64,000 nucleotides of DNA from Pelagimonas sp. GTDB lineage: Bacteria; Pseudomonadota; Alphaproteobacteria; Rhodobacterales; Rhodobacteraceae. The position numbers and the translations under genes are program-made. The stretch covers positions 1 through 64,000 of the forward strand of contig JAOASD010000029.1 of assembly GCA_025210265.1 (NCBI GenBank), read 5' to 3'. Shown piece by piece: positions 15,947 to 23,580 of the stretch. Positions within the stretch are counted from its first letter, which is position 1. Every line of letters starts with the position of its first letter. Below the pieces are notes generated by a model that saw only the letters and a list, made by a program, of their open reading frames with translations, did not search any database and had not been told where the DNA came from.

Positions 15947-17073
15947 CAGCCCAGCTCCGAAATCTTGCGGGTTCCAACAATTTCCAGCCCATAGGCGTCC
16001 AGACCGACCACTTTGGGGGTGGGCGAATTGGTCAGCAGAATCAGGTTCGACAGACCCAGCGAAGACAGGATCTGCGCGCCCAGCCCGTATTGGCGCAGCG
16101 TTTTCGGGGAAACCCCGTCGCTGACATCCAGCTGCATCGCTGTGTCGCGCAGCAGCACAACCACGCCGCGCCCTTCGGCGGCGACGGCCTTCATCGCCTG
16201 TTCGAACTCATGCGCGCGGCCCGTGGGGCCAGTGCCGATCACGTCCAGCATCGGGTCCAGCGCGTGCATCCGCACCAGCACCGGATCATCGCCGCTGAGG
16301 TCGCCCTTGGTCAGAACGATATGTTCGTCGCCATGGGTTTCGTCGGTATAGATGCGCATTTTCCAATCACCGCCGAATTCGCTGGTGATGGTTTGTTCTT
16401 CGCGCACCTTGACCAGATTGTCATGGCGGCGGCGATAGGCGATCAGATCGGAAATCGTGCCGATTTTTAACCCGTGGCGCTGGGCGAATATCACCAGTTC
16501 GGGCAGGCGCGCCATGGTGCCGTCTTCGTTCATGATCTCACAGATCACACCGGCGGGGTTCAGCCCGGCAAGGCGGCTGACATCCACGGCGGCCTCGGTG
16601 TGGCCAGCGCGGACCAGCACGCCGCCGCGCTTGGCACGCAGGGGGAACACGTGGCCGGGGGTGGCGATATCGGCCTCGCCCTTGGTACCGTCAATGGCCA
16701 CGGCCACAGTGCGCGCGCGGTCCGCGGCGGAAATCCCGGTGGTCACGCCTTCGCGCGCTTCGATCGAGGTGGTGAAAGCGGTTTCGTGGCGCGACGAATT
16801 GTTCGTCGACATCAGCTGCAGTCCCAGCTCTTCGACCCGATCCGGGGTCATGGCGAGGCAGATCAGACCACGGCCATAGAGCGCCATGAAATTGATCGCA
16901 TCCGGGGTGGCCCATTGCGCGGGGATCACCAGATCGCCCTCGTTTTCGCGGTCTTCGTGATCGACCAGAATGAACATGCGCCCGTTGCGCGCGTCTTCGA
17001 TGATCTCTTCGACCGAAGAGATCGCGTCACGCAGGTTCTCTTCTACCGGGCCGGGTGTTTCGTAATCGACCAT
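15946..17073 (-). CDS. ribB: 3,4-dihydroxy-2-butanone 4-phosphate synthase with degenerate GTP cyclohydrolase II domain (RibBX type)
   Basis: A 375-aa protein. Residues about 15-215 are RibB: LVDHEDRENEGDL (acidic catalytic loop), TSIEAREGVTTGISAADRA, TPGHVFPLRA and AGHTEAAVD. It makes DHBP from ribulose 5-phosphate. Residues about 225-375 have the GTP cyclohydrolase II fold (RQYGLGAQILSSLGL, VGLDAYGLEIVG). The zinc-binding three-cysteine motif and adjacent catalytic residues are missing (VRMHALDPMLDVIG stands where RVHSEC-type sequence is expected). So it should not act as RibA; RibBX proteins with this pattern are known. First gene of the ribBX-ribH-nusB operon. Confidence 0.92.
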   Translation of the reverse strand: MVDYETPGPVEENLRDAISSVEEIIEDARNGRMFILVDHEDRENEGDLVIPAQWATPDAINFMALYGRGLICLAMTPDRVEELGLQLMSTNNSSRHETAFTTSIEAREGVTTGISAADRARTVAVAIDGTKGEADIATPGHVFPLRAKRGGVLVRAGHTEAAVDVSRLAGLNPAGVICEIMNEDGTMARLPELVIFAQRHGLKIGTISDLIAYRRRHDNLVKVREEQTITSEFGGDWKMRIYTDETHGDEHIVLTKGDLSGDDPVLVRMHALDPMLDVIGTGPTGRAHEFEQAMKAVAAEGRGVVVLLRDTAMQLDVSDGVSPKTLRQYGLGAQILSSLGLSNLILLTNSPTPKVVGLDAYGLEIVGTRKISELG

Positions 17074-17196
17074 GGGGGCCTCCGCTGGATGTCACAGTCG
17101 CAGATACGCCAGCAAAGGCGTGATGACCAGTCTCAACCTACCTTAACGCTGCTTCGCCTGCGGTTTGAAAGCGACGCTGCGCGGGGCGGGCTCGCC

Positions 17197-17526
17197 TTAA
17201 TCGAAAATATCTTCGATCACATCAAACGCCTCTTTGAACAGGCGGGTTGTCAGGCTTTTGCGTTTTTTGCGGCGGCGGTCGGGTTTGCCCTTGCGCTCGG
17301 CCACGGGGGGCGGTGTGCCATGCCAGCCGTCGTGCCGTGTCTTGCCCTTTTTGCCCTTGCGCGGGGCGCTGTGGGCGCGGGCATCGACCGTGCCGGATTT
17401 TATCTGTTTCAGGTCATGCAAAGGCGCGCCGCAGGAGCTGCAGCTGAGTTCATGCCGGACCTTGTCCAGCACCAGCGCGGCGCGGGTGCCGCAATAGCAA
17501 CAGGTGGCGATCTTTTCGTTTTTCAT
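17197..17526 (-). CDS. Zinc-ribbon protein, basic C-terminus
   Basis: A 109-aa protein with a treble-cysteine zinc ribbon (Cys9-x2-Cys12 and Cys29-x2-Cys32) followed by a very basic linker (GKKGKTRHDGWHGTPPP and RKGKPDRRRKKRK) and an amphipathic tail LFKEAFDVIEDIFD. Likely nucleic-acid binding. I do not know its function; similar small proteins are conserved in Rhodobacterales. Monocistronic, divergent from the membrane protein at 17623. Confidence 0.75.
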   Translation of the reverse strand: MKNEKIATCCYCGTRAALVLDKVRHELSCSSCGAPLHDLKQIKSGTVDARAHSAPRKGKKGKTRHDGWHGTPPPVAERKGKPDRRRKKRKSLTTRLFKEAFDVIEDIFD

Positions 17527-17622
17527 TCTTCAAGAATGGGGGTGCAGGACAGGGATGACAAGCGTTGTGCAGGTTTCACGGGAATCATGTAACCTGTCCG
17601 CATTTGAAAAAGGATTACTGAC

Positions 17623-18405
17623 ATGGCTTTGCCTTCGATAAACCGACTGATGCGCCCGTTTGATCATGCGCAGGGGCGTGATGCGCTGCCGCTTACGGTC
17701 CAGCAAAGCACGCTGGCGCTGGCGATTGGCGGGGTTGCGCTGTTGGTGCCGGTTCTGCCGCCTGTGGTGACGGCGTTGATCGGCGTGTGCCAACAGCCGT
17801 CGATTTCCGATTATTTTTATGTGCCCTTTGCCGGGGGGCTGTTTGTCACCATGCTGGGCTTTGTCGGGCTGGTGATGCTGAGCTACACCGGGCACACGCG
17901 GCTGGATTTCTGGATGGCCAAGGCGGGCGGGGTCTGCGCGCTGCTGGTGGCCTTGCTGCCGACTTCTGGGTCGTCCTGCACGGGCGGGGGCAATCTGGGG
18001 CGCCCCCTGCATCTGAGTGCAGAGCATGGTCCGGTTTTCGTGTTGGATGGCGCTGCAGGCCTGGTGCATCAGATCCATCTGGGCGCGGCGCTGGGGCTGT
18101 TCCTGATCCTTGCGCTGTTCTGCCTGTGGAGCTTTCGCCGCGACAATGGCGAGGGGGTTGTCTTGCGCGATGGCCGCAAGGAGCTGAGCAGGGCCAAGAC
18201 CAAGCGCAACCGGCTGTACACAGTCTGCGGGCTGGTGATCCTGACCTGCATTGCCGGGCTGTTCGCCCTTGTGGGAGATCCGCCCGCAGGCCAGCCCGAA
18301 CCCTCGGCCTTTGGCATGACGCTGTTTTTCTGGTGTGAGGCCGTGGCATTATTCGCCTTTGGCCTCAGCTGGTTAGTCAAGGGGCGGATTGTCTGGGCGG
18401 GTTAA
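17623..18405 (+). CDS. Hypothetical integral membrane protein
   Basis: A 260-aa protein with about six membrane segments, roughly residues 30-52, 66-88, 94-114, 147-168, 195-217 and 229-252. A cysteine-containing loop (TSGSSCTGGGN) lies between the third and fourth. I do not recognise the family. It ends 4 nt into the convergent rlmB gene, an unusual tail-to-tail overlap. Confidence 0.75.
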   Translation: MALPSINRLMRPFDHAQGRDALPLTVQQSTLALAIGGVALLVPVLPPVVTALIGVCQQPSISDYFYVPFAGGLFVTMLGFVGLVMLSYTGHTRLDFWMAKAGGVCALLVALLPTSGSSCTGGGNLGRPLHLSAEHGPVFVLDGAAGLVHQIHLGAALGLFLILALFCLWSFRRDNGEGVVLRDGRKELSRAKTKRNRLYTVCGLVILTCIAGLFALVGDPPAGQPEPSAFGMTLFFWCEAVALFAFGLSWLVKGRIVWAG

Positions 18406-19178
18406 CCCCGCGCCGCATAGAGCGCAATCGCCGCGGCGTTCGACACGTTCAGCGACCCGAAACCTCCGGCAAAGTCGATCCGCACCAGCGCATCCACCGT
18501 GTCCTTGGTTTTGGGCCGCAGGCCCGGCCCCTCGGCCCCCAGCACCAGCGCAATGGGCGCGTCGCGGCGGCCCTCGATCGCCTGTTCGATGGTCTGTTCA
18601 GCCTCGCCATCCAGACCCAGCACCAGATAGCCCATGCCCTGTAGGGCGATGATCGTGTCGGCCAGATTGCGTTCCCGCAGATAGGGCTGGCGCTCCAGCG
18701 CGCCGCTGGCGGTTTTGGCCAGTGCGCCGGTTTCGGGGGCGGCGTGGTGACGCGTGCCGATCACGGCCTGTGCACCCAGCACTTCGGCGCTGCGCAGGAT
18801 CGCGCCCACATTATGCGGGTCGCTCACGCGATCCAGCAGCACCAGACGCAGCGCGCCTTCGCCGCTGATCGCCACATCCTCAAGACGGCCCCAGTTCAGC
18901 GGCTTGACCTCTAGCGCGGCGCCCTGATGCACAGACCCCGGATCAATCGGGGCCTTAAAGCGGCGCGGATCCTGAACCTCGGGCTCAATCCCGGCCTGTT
19001 CCAGCGCATCCGCCAGCTTGTCCCGCGCGTTCGGTGTCAGAATCAGCCGCAATTTTTCGCGTTTCGGGTTCAGCAGCGCATCGCGCACCGCGTGCAATCC
19101 GAACAGCCAGACGGTTTCCGCCGCCGCTGCGCGTTTCGCCTGTTCTTTTTCGACCACCCATTTCGGTTTTTTCGCCAT
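18402..19178 (-). CDS. rlmB: SpoU/TrmH family 23S rRNA 2'-O-methyltransferase RlmB-like
   Basis: A 258-aa SPOUT methyltransferase. The N-terminal part (WLFGLHAVRDALLNPKREKLRLIL) is the L30e-like RNA-binding domain. The C-terminal knot carries LLDRVSDPHNVGAILRSAEVLGA, IALVLGAEGPGLRP and GSLNVSNAAAIALY, the three SPOUT motifs. It should methylate a guanosine ribose of 23S rRNA (G2251 in E. coli). ATG 19178 is used because MAKKPKWVVEKEQ begins there; the longer upstream frame is not family-like. Confidence 0.93.
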   Translation of the reverse strand: MAKKPKWVVEKEQAKRAAAAETVWLFGLHAVRDALLNPKREKLRLILTPNARDKLADALEQAGIEPEVQDPRRFKAPIDPGSVHQGAALEVKPLNWGRLEDVAISGEGALRLVLLDRVSDPHNVGAILRSAEVLGAQAVIGTRHHAAPETGALAKTASGALERQPYLRERNLADTIIALQGMGYLVLGLDGEAEQTIEQAIEGRRDAPIALVLGAEGPGLRPKTKDTVDALVRIDFAGGFGSLNVSNAAAIALYAARG

Positions 19179-19273
19179 GAATCCACGCCTTTTCGCCAGA
19201 GAGTGAGACATGCACCGGCTGCGAGCAGATTCCAAGAGATTTTCCTGTTGACGGCGCTTTGGGCCGGCTGTAA

Positions 19274-20806
19274 TCACCCCGACACGCCGACCAGTTCGGC
19301 GCAACGGTGGGCGACAGGCCGCAAGGTGTGGCAGGGGACTGTAACTCCCTCGAGGCGACTCACGCTTGGTTCGATTCCAAGGTCGCCCACCATTCTAGAA
19401 TAATCCGCATCAAAATCCGCTAAGACCTTGAAGGGTAAGGTCAAATTTGCGGTTCGTATGCCGTTTTCGCGGCAATAGGCGAGCGGCTTTTCAAAGACCA
19501 GTCTGAGGGTCAGATTGCGATCTTCAATGCGCTCGAAACTCCACAAATTCAATGGGTTAAGCAGGAATTCGGTAGCGGTTCGTATCGTGTCCTCCAAGCT
19601 GCGTCTGGGTTTGACTTTGGTGGCGGCCTTTTCAGCCAGCAAGGCACGGCGGTTTTCCAGTTCCGCCACCCGCGCCTCATAGCGCCGCGCCATGGCTTCG
19701 CTTTCGGCGGCGATGGCACGCGAGATCGTGCGTTCGATTTCCGCGTCCAACTTGGTCAATTCGGCATGTGTCGGCTGCGACTCGGTTTTCGCGCGGCCTG
19801 CCCGTTCGTCCCAAAGCTCTCGCAGGATGCTGGCAAGCACCTTCAAGAGCGCAGGTTGCGGGCGCAGCTCTGCAAGGAAGGCTTCAAAGTCGGCCTCCAA
19901 AGTCTCGCCGCGAATGTTCTTGCGATAGAGGTCGTAGCCCTTCTGATTGCAGAAGTAATAGGGGTGGTAGCGAGATCGTCCCTTGGACATCGCACCAGTC
20001 ATGGGATGCCCGCAGCAATCGCAGGCGATAAAGCCGCGCAGTGGGAAGTCGGGATCGGTGTCCTTGCGGATCGGCGCAACGGGACGTCCGTTCAGGCGCT
20101 GCAGCAAAGCCTTGGTGGAATCAATCTTGATCGTGCCGTCCTTGCGCTGGCCTTGGATGGCGGGGCTGGCGTTCAGGAACCGGTGCAACTCGGCAATGCT
20201 GGAGAGCTGCCCGCTGGCATAGCGCTCCAACGCATCGGCTATCGCGCCGGCGGTGGGTTCGTCGCGCACCAGCATCCGCCCATGGCCTGTGATAGCCTCA
20301 TAGCGGTAGCCCATGGGCTTGCCGAACATCCAATAGCCCGCCTCTGCGCGGGCTTTCATCTTCTGCATCCCCTGACGGCGATTTTGCTTGCGTTCCAACT
20401 CGCCCTGCGCCGCCATGATTGTTTCGACAAATTCGCCTTCCGGTGTGTCTTCGAACCGGAAGTTCAGACATTCGGGACGCGCGCCCCGCGCATCCAATTC
20501 ACGGCGCAGCTTGCGGTGGAACTCAGTATCGCGGGCAAAGCGTTTCAGATCGTCAAAGATGATCACGTAATTCTTGAGTGGCTGCGCATCGATGTAATTG
20601 AGCAGGTTCACCATGCCTGGGCGGTTCATAAAGTCGCCCCCGCCCGAGACATCATCGGGGAAAGCCGCTTCTACGGAATAGCCCTGTGCTTCGGCATAGG
20701 CGCGGCAGCGGGTTTCCTGACCTTCAAGGCCATGCCCCCGCGTGACTTGCGACACGCTGGGCACACGGCAATAGATGACCGCTGGCTGCGGTGAGAGGTC
20801 ATTCAT
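19274..20806 (-). CDS. Large serine recombinase, probably inactive; 3' end antisense to tRNA-Tyr
   Basis: A 510-aa resolvase/invertase-type recombinase. The N-terminal catalytic domain has IYCRVPSVSQ, GLEGQETRCRAYAEAQGY and IIFDDLKRFARD. The recombinase domain (YWMFGKPMGYRYEA) and a zinc ribbon CDCCGHPM...YYFCNQKGY follow, then a coiled coil (about 350-420). The canonical catalytic serine follows R-V; here that position is Pro16 (RVPS), with a Ser next to it, so activity is doubtful. The last ~40 codons are the complement of tRNA-Tyr, typical of recombinases whose element inserted in the tRNA 3' end. It is coupled to the small upstream gene. Confidence 0.88.
   Translation of the reverse strand: MNDLSPQPAVIYCRVPSVSQVTRGHGLEGQETRCRAYAEAQGYSVEAAFPDDVSGGGDFMNRPGMVNLLNYIDAQPLKNYVIIFDDLKRFARDTEFHRKLRRELDARGARPECLNFRFEDTPEGEFVETIMAAQGELERKQNRRQGMQKMKARAEAGYWMFGKPMGYRYEAITGHGRMLVRDEPTAGAIADALERYASGQLSSIAELHRFLNASPAIQGQRKDGTIKIDSTKALLQRLNGRPVAPIRKDTDPDFPLRGFIACDCCGHPMTGAMSKGRSRYHPYYFCNQKGYDLYRKNIRGETLEADFEAFLAELRPQPALLKVLASILRELWDERAGRAKTESQPTHAELTKLDAEIERTISRAIAAESEAMARRYEARVAELENRRALLAEKAATKVKPRRSLEDTIRTATEFLLNPLNLWSFERIEDRNLTLRLVFEKPLAYCRENGIRTANLTLPFKVLADFDADYSRMVGDLGIEPSVSRLEGVTVPCHTLRPVAHRCAELVGVSG
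19306..19392 (+). tRNA. tRNA-Tyr (GTA)
   Basis: A class II tRNA with a long variable arm: acceptor GGTGGGC (19306-19312) pairs with GCCCACC (19385-19391), anticodon loop CTGTAAC gives GTA, and TTCGATT is the T-loop. No CCA is encoded after the discriminator A at 19392. The 3' end is the left boundary of the mobile element and is overlapped antisense by the recombinase gene. Confidence 0.95.
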
Positions 20807-21038
20807 GACGCGCCTCCTTCGGTGTTTGGGGTTGATATGATTTTAACGCATCCAGAATATCTTTGGAATCCGCGACATGGCGCGGCGGCTGGATATGATG
20901 GGCTGGCAGATCGCCAAAGCTCCACGCCACAAAGGCTTGCGCCCAGGGTTTGAGGCTGTGGATAAGTGCGCGTTTGGCCTCGACGCTCATGTTGAGATCG
21001 TCAAGCTCGCGCAGGTGTTTGTCAGTTTCAAAGGACAT
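20799..21038 (-). CDS. Small protein coupled to the serine recombinase
   Basis: A 79-aa acidic/helical protein (MSFETDKHLRELDDLNMS at the N-terminus, HSLKPWAQAFVAWSFGD in the middle). Its stop overlaps the recombinase start by 8 nt. Short genes of this kind commonly precede recombinase genes in alphaproteobacterial elements, and could be a recombination directionality or accessory factor; this is inference. GAGCCTC-type spacing before ATG 21038 is weak but the start matches the coding frame better than the upstream extension to 21194. Confidence 0.6.
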   Translation of the reverse strand: MSFETDKHLRELDDLNMSVEAKRALIHSLKPWAQAFVAWSFGDLPAHHIQPPRHVADSKDILDALKSYQPQTPKEARHE

Positions 21039-21271
21039 ATGAGGCTCTTTCCAACGCAGCGCCCCGATGGGCGCTGCGCAAAATTTGTTGCGGATGGAAC
21101 AACCAAATCCGCAACGCAAAAGCCGCGCGGGCCGCAGGTGGGCGCAGCGCGGGTCAAATTCTGGGCGGATTTGTGGGGATGTTGTCCTAATCATGTCGCA
21201 AAGTTTGCATTTTGTCCAATATTTTTAACAGCTTGCCGGATTGCATTACGCTATCCGGCTGTGGCCTTGGT

Positions 21272-22151
21272 TTACGCGGCTTCCTTGGCCTGTTCCGCCT
21301 CAGGTGTGGCTGCTTCTTCCCGATAGCTGCATTGCGGGAAGGTCATATAGCGGGGCATCCAGTCGGGATCGGCGGATGTGCGTGTCCCATTCATGCAGGT
21401 GCTCAGGATGGCGCGCTGGGCCTTGGCCGTGGCGGTGATGTGCTCTGCCGCTGCCGTCTGGCCTGCGTATTCGCCGACCATGGCATTCAGCACCTGCTTG
21501 TCGCGGATCAGGGCGAAGAACGTCTCGTCCGGTTGCCAGTGGTTGGACATGTCCGTGCCAAGCTGCCCTGCAATACCGTCAATCAAAGGGCTGGTGGCCT
21601 CAAAACTTGCTGCCATCAGAAAGGTCGGGACACGCAGCACATCCTCGTCGCTCAAATTCATCAGATGCGCGAAAGTCGTGGCGATGTCAGGCTGGGTTAC
21701 CGACCAATCGCCGCGCTGGGGCAGGATTTGCGCCAGTTCGATACGCAGCATCTCCGCGATGGCTTCGCGCTCCTTGTCGAAGGCTTGTTGCGCGGCGCTG
21801 GCCTCAAGGCTCTCGGCAGTTTCCGGTTTGGCGGCTTTCTGCGGCTCTCGCTCCACTTGCCACAGCGATGATCCAGCGATCATGTGGGCTGCGATCAAGC
21901 GCAAGGCCAAGCCGCTTTGCCCCAGCATATCCGCGCGCACGGCAGCATGGCGGTGCAGATCGACATAGTTCTGCGCGGCTTTGGTCAGTTCCGGTTTCTC
22001 GGCGGGCGCGGTCTCTGCCTTCTCGCGGCGCTTGCAACACGCCAAGGGCGCGGATGCTGATGACAAGGTCGTCACACTCCTTCGCGCCAAATGTGCGTAC
22101 GTTGAGCGGGGAAACGGAAAGCTGTTTTAGGTCAATGAATTGCAGGGTCAT
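21272..22151 (-). pseudogene. parB-type plasmid partition gene with internal deletion and frameshift
   Basis: From ATG 22151 the first ~39 codons read MTLQFIDLKQLSVSPLNVRT... LVISIRALGVL, the start of alphaproteobacterial plasmid ParB/nuclease proteins. Around 22030 this frame turns into unrelated sequence. In another frame the ParB C-terminal region continues to 21272: RHAAVRADMLGQSGLALRLIAAHMI, then DDIATTFAHLMNLSDEDVL, NHWQPDETFFALIRDKQVLNAMV and DWMPRYMTFPQCSY. The central HTH part is missing; family members are about 600-700 aa. So this is a deleted and frameshifted gene, not a working partition protein. Confidence 0.8.
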
Positions 22152-22233
22152 GAATTTATCCTTTCGCTGCTGTTTGGCGCTGGATTGCACCCTGAAACCG
22201 CTCACGCAGAGCGGCTTGGGGCTGCATTCCCCC

Positions 22234-22740
22234 TCACGCGGCGCGATAGACCAAGTGTTCCCCTGCGATGGTGGCCTCAGAGTATTCCATGCCCAGATCA
22301 CGGGCGATGGCGTCATAATCAATGTAGAATTGCAGGCGCTCGGGGATGTCGCCGTAAACACCGTCCTCGACAAAACGCTCGGCCAAATCGCGCAGATTGT
22401 CCACGTAATAGAAGTCGATTCCATGGCTGTCGGGGCATTCCTGCGCATCAAAGCTGTATCCGCATTCCCCCACGGCGATGATGACATGGGTCTTTTCCCA
22501 TTCGTCCCAGTCCTCGACGCAGGTCAGATAGTCGGCAAGATTGGCCTGATTGACCCCGATGGCCTTTGCCAGCTCGCAATCAATCCGCTCCCCATCGATG
22601 AACTGAATTTCGAATTCCTCGACCGGATCGCCATAGTCATTCCGAAGTTTCGCGGCTTTCTGAGCGTAGTCCTCATAGCTTTCGAAATAGAAGCCATTTG
22701 CTGAGATATTATAGGGTTTTACATATAACGTAACGGTCAT
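22234..22740 (-). CDS. ardA: ArdA-family antirestriction protein
   Basis: A 168-aa very acidic protein with the ArdA pattern: VTLYVKPYNISANGFYFESYEDYAQKA, EEFEIQFIDGERIDCELAKAIG and LRDLAERFVEDGVYGDIPERLQFYIDYDAIARDLG. ArdA proteins are elongated DNA mimics that block type I restriction enzymes and protect incoming mobile DNA. ATG 22740 follows AAAAGGAACAG. It is intact, while the adjacent parB and recombinase are damaged, which may mean it is still selected. Confidence 0.9.
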   Translation of the reverse strand: MTVTLYVKPYNISANGFYFESYEDYAQKAAKLRNDYGDPVEEFEIQFIDGERIDCELAKAIGVNQANLADYLTCVEDWDEWEKTHVIIAVGECGYSFDAQECPDSHGIDFYYVDNLRDLAERFVEDGVYGDIPERLQFYIDYDAIARDLGMEYSEATIAGEHLVYRAA

Positions 22741-23132
22741 TTTTTCTGTTCCTTTTCAGATGGATGCAGGGGTTGCGCTTGCAGCCCTTGCCCCTCGGCG
22801 AGAGCGGGGGTTCAAATGGAAAGGAAAATCGGCGAAAGGATCTTTTCGTTGTTGGGGGCGAGCCTCAGGGGGTGCCGACAACGAAAGATCCTGTTCGCTC
22901 TGTTTTGCTTGAAATGCGCCAGGGGCAGCGCCCCAAGCACGCAGCGGTCAAGACCGCTGCCAACAACATGCCTGCGACAGCAGGTGCGCAAGGGATTGAA
23001 GCCACATGGCCGAAACTGTCAAAGACAGGTTCGGTTCACGAAAGCCCGATCCGCCCGTGCGGATGCGCCAAACGAAAAAGAGGCGCAGCCAAAGCCACGC
23101 CTCTTCTCACAGAGGGACCTTGTTCGTTTGAT
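22741..23132. other. Gene-free stretch in the mobile element with imperfect inverted repeat
   Basis: There are 392 bases without a supportable gene. AGGATCTTTTCGTTGT (22837-22852) and ACAACGAAAGATCCT (22878-22892) form a stem with a one-base bulge. The rest is GC-rich and unstructured by eye. It may hold promoters for ardA (leftward) or plasmid-type control sites; no iterons were seen. Confidence 0.5.
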
Positions 23133-23477
23133 CTATTCTGGCGAAGGCTCAATCATCTCGCCCGTCCCTTCATGATCCTCCGGCACAGTGCGCAGAACCA
23201 GCTTGCCATCGACCGGCACCGCATCCATCTGGACATTGAAGCCCTGTCCATCCTTATGCGCCCAGGCCACGGCAATCTTGCTCCAATAGGATTTATTGCC
23301 CTCAGGGCTGAGCAGGAAGTTGCGATTGTCGCGGCGATGACGGCAGCGGCGGGCATTCTGGTTGTTGCGTTGATCGGGGTAGCGTTCGGCGACGTCCTGT
23401 CCTTCCGGCAAGTCTTTGCCCTTGCCGCGATGGTCGGAGCCATTCTGATTTTCCTGCTCCCGACCTAGCCCAAGCAA
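23133..23477 (-). CDS. Small plasmid-type hypothetical protein (N-terminus uncertain)
   Basis: The C-terminal ~50 residues, YWSKIAVAWAHKDGQGFNV followed by QMDAVPVDGKLVLRT, match a small protein common on alphaproteobacterial plasmids and integrative elements; its role is unknown. The frame opens with TTG at 23477 and its first ~60 residues are extremely polar (Asn, Gln, Arg). These lie antisense to a strongly hydrophobic plus-strand frame, so the true N-terminus may have been replaced. No convincing ribosome binding site is seen. Confidence 0.5.
   Translation of the reverse strand: MLGLGREQENQNGSDHRGKGKDLPEGQDVAERYPDQRNNQNARRCRHRRDNRNFLLSPEGNKSYWSKIAVAWAHKDGQGFNVQMDAVPVDGKLVLRTVPEDHEGTGEMIEPSPE
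23323..23469 (+). pseudogene. Possible remnant of a small multidrug-resistance/DMT-type transporter C-terminus
   Basis: The plus-strand frame ending at TAG 23467-23469 reads AAGILVVALIGVAFGDVL then SFRQVFALAAMVGAILIFLLPT: two hydrophobic helices with a G-D/E-x-L turn, as at the C-terminus of SMR or EamA transporters. There is no proper 5' part. It is either a gene fragment or the shadow of the polar N-terminus of the opposite frame. Confidence 0.3.
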
Positions 23478-23580
23478 TTCCGCCCGGAAACGTCCTGCAA
23501 CACGCCCCGGTCAAAAACCCAGGCGCTCCATTCAGAACAGGTAGCCCCTTCGCGGGGGCCTTAACGTTTGGAGAAAGAAC

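Noticed and set aside
17074..17196. FMN riboswitch upstream of ribBX
   Set aside because: The gap lacks the conserved RFN element helices and is too short.
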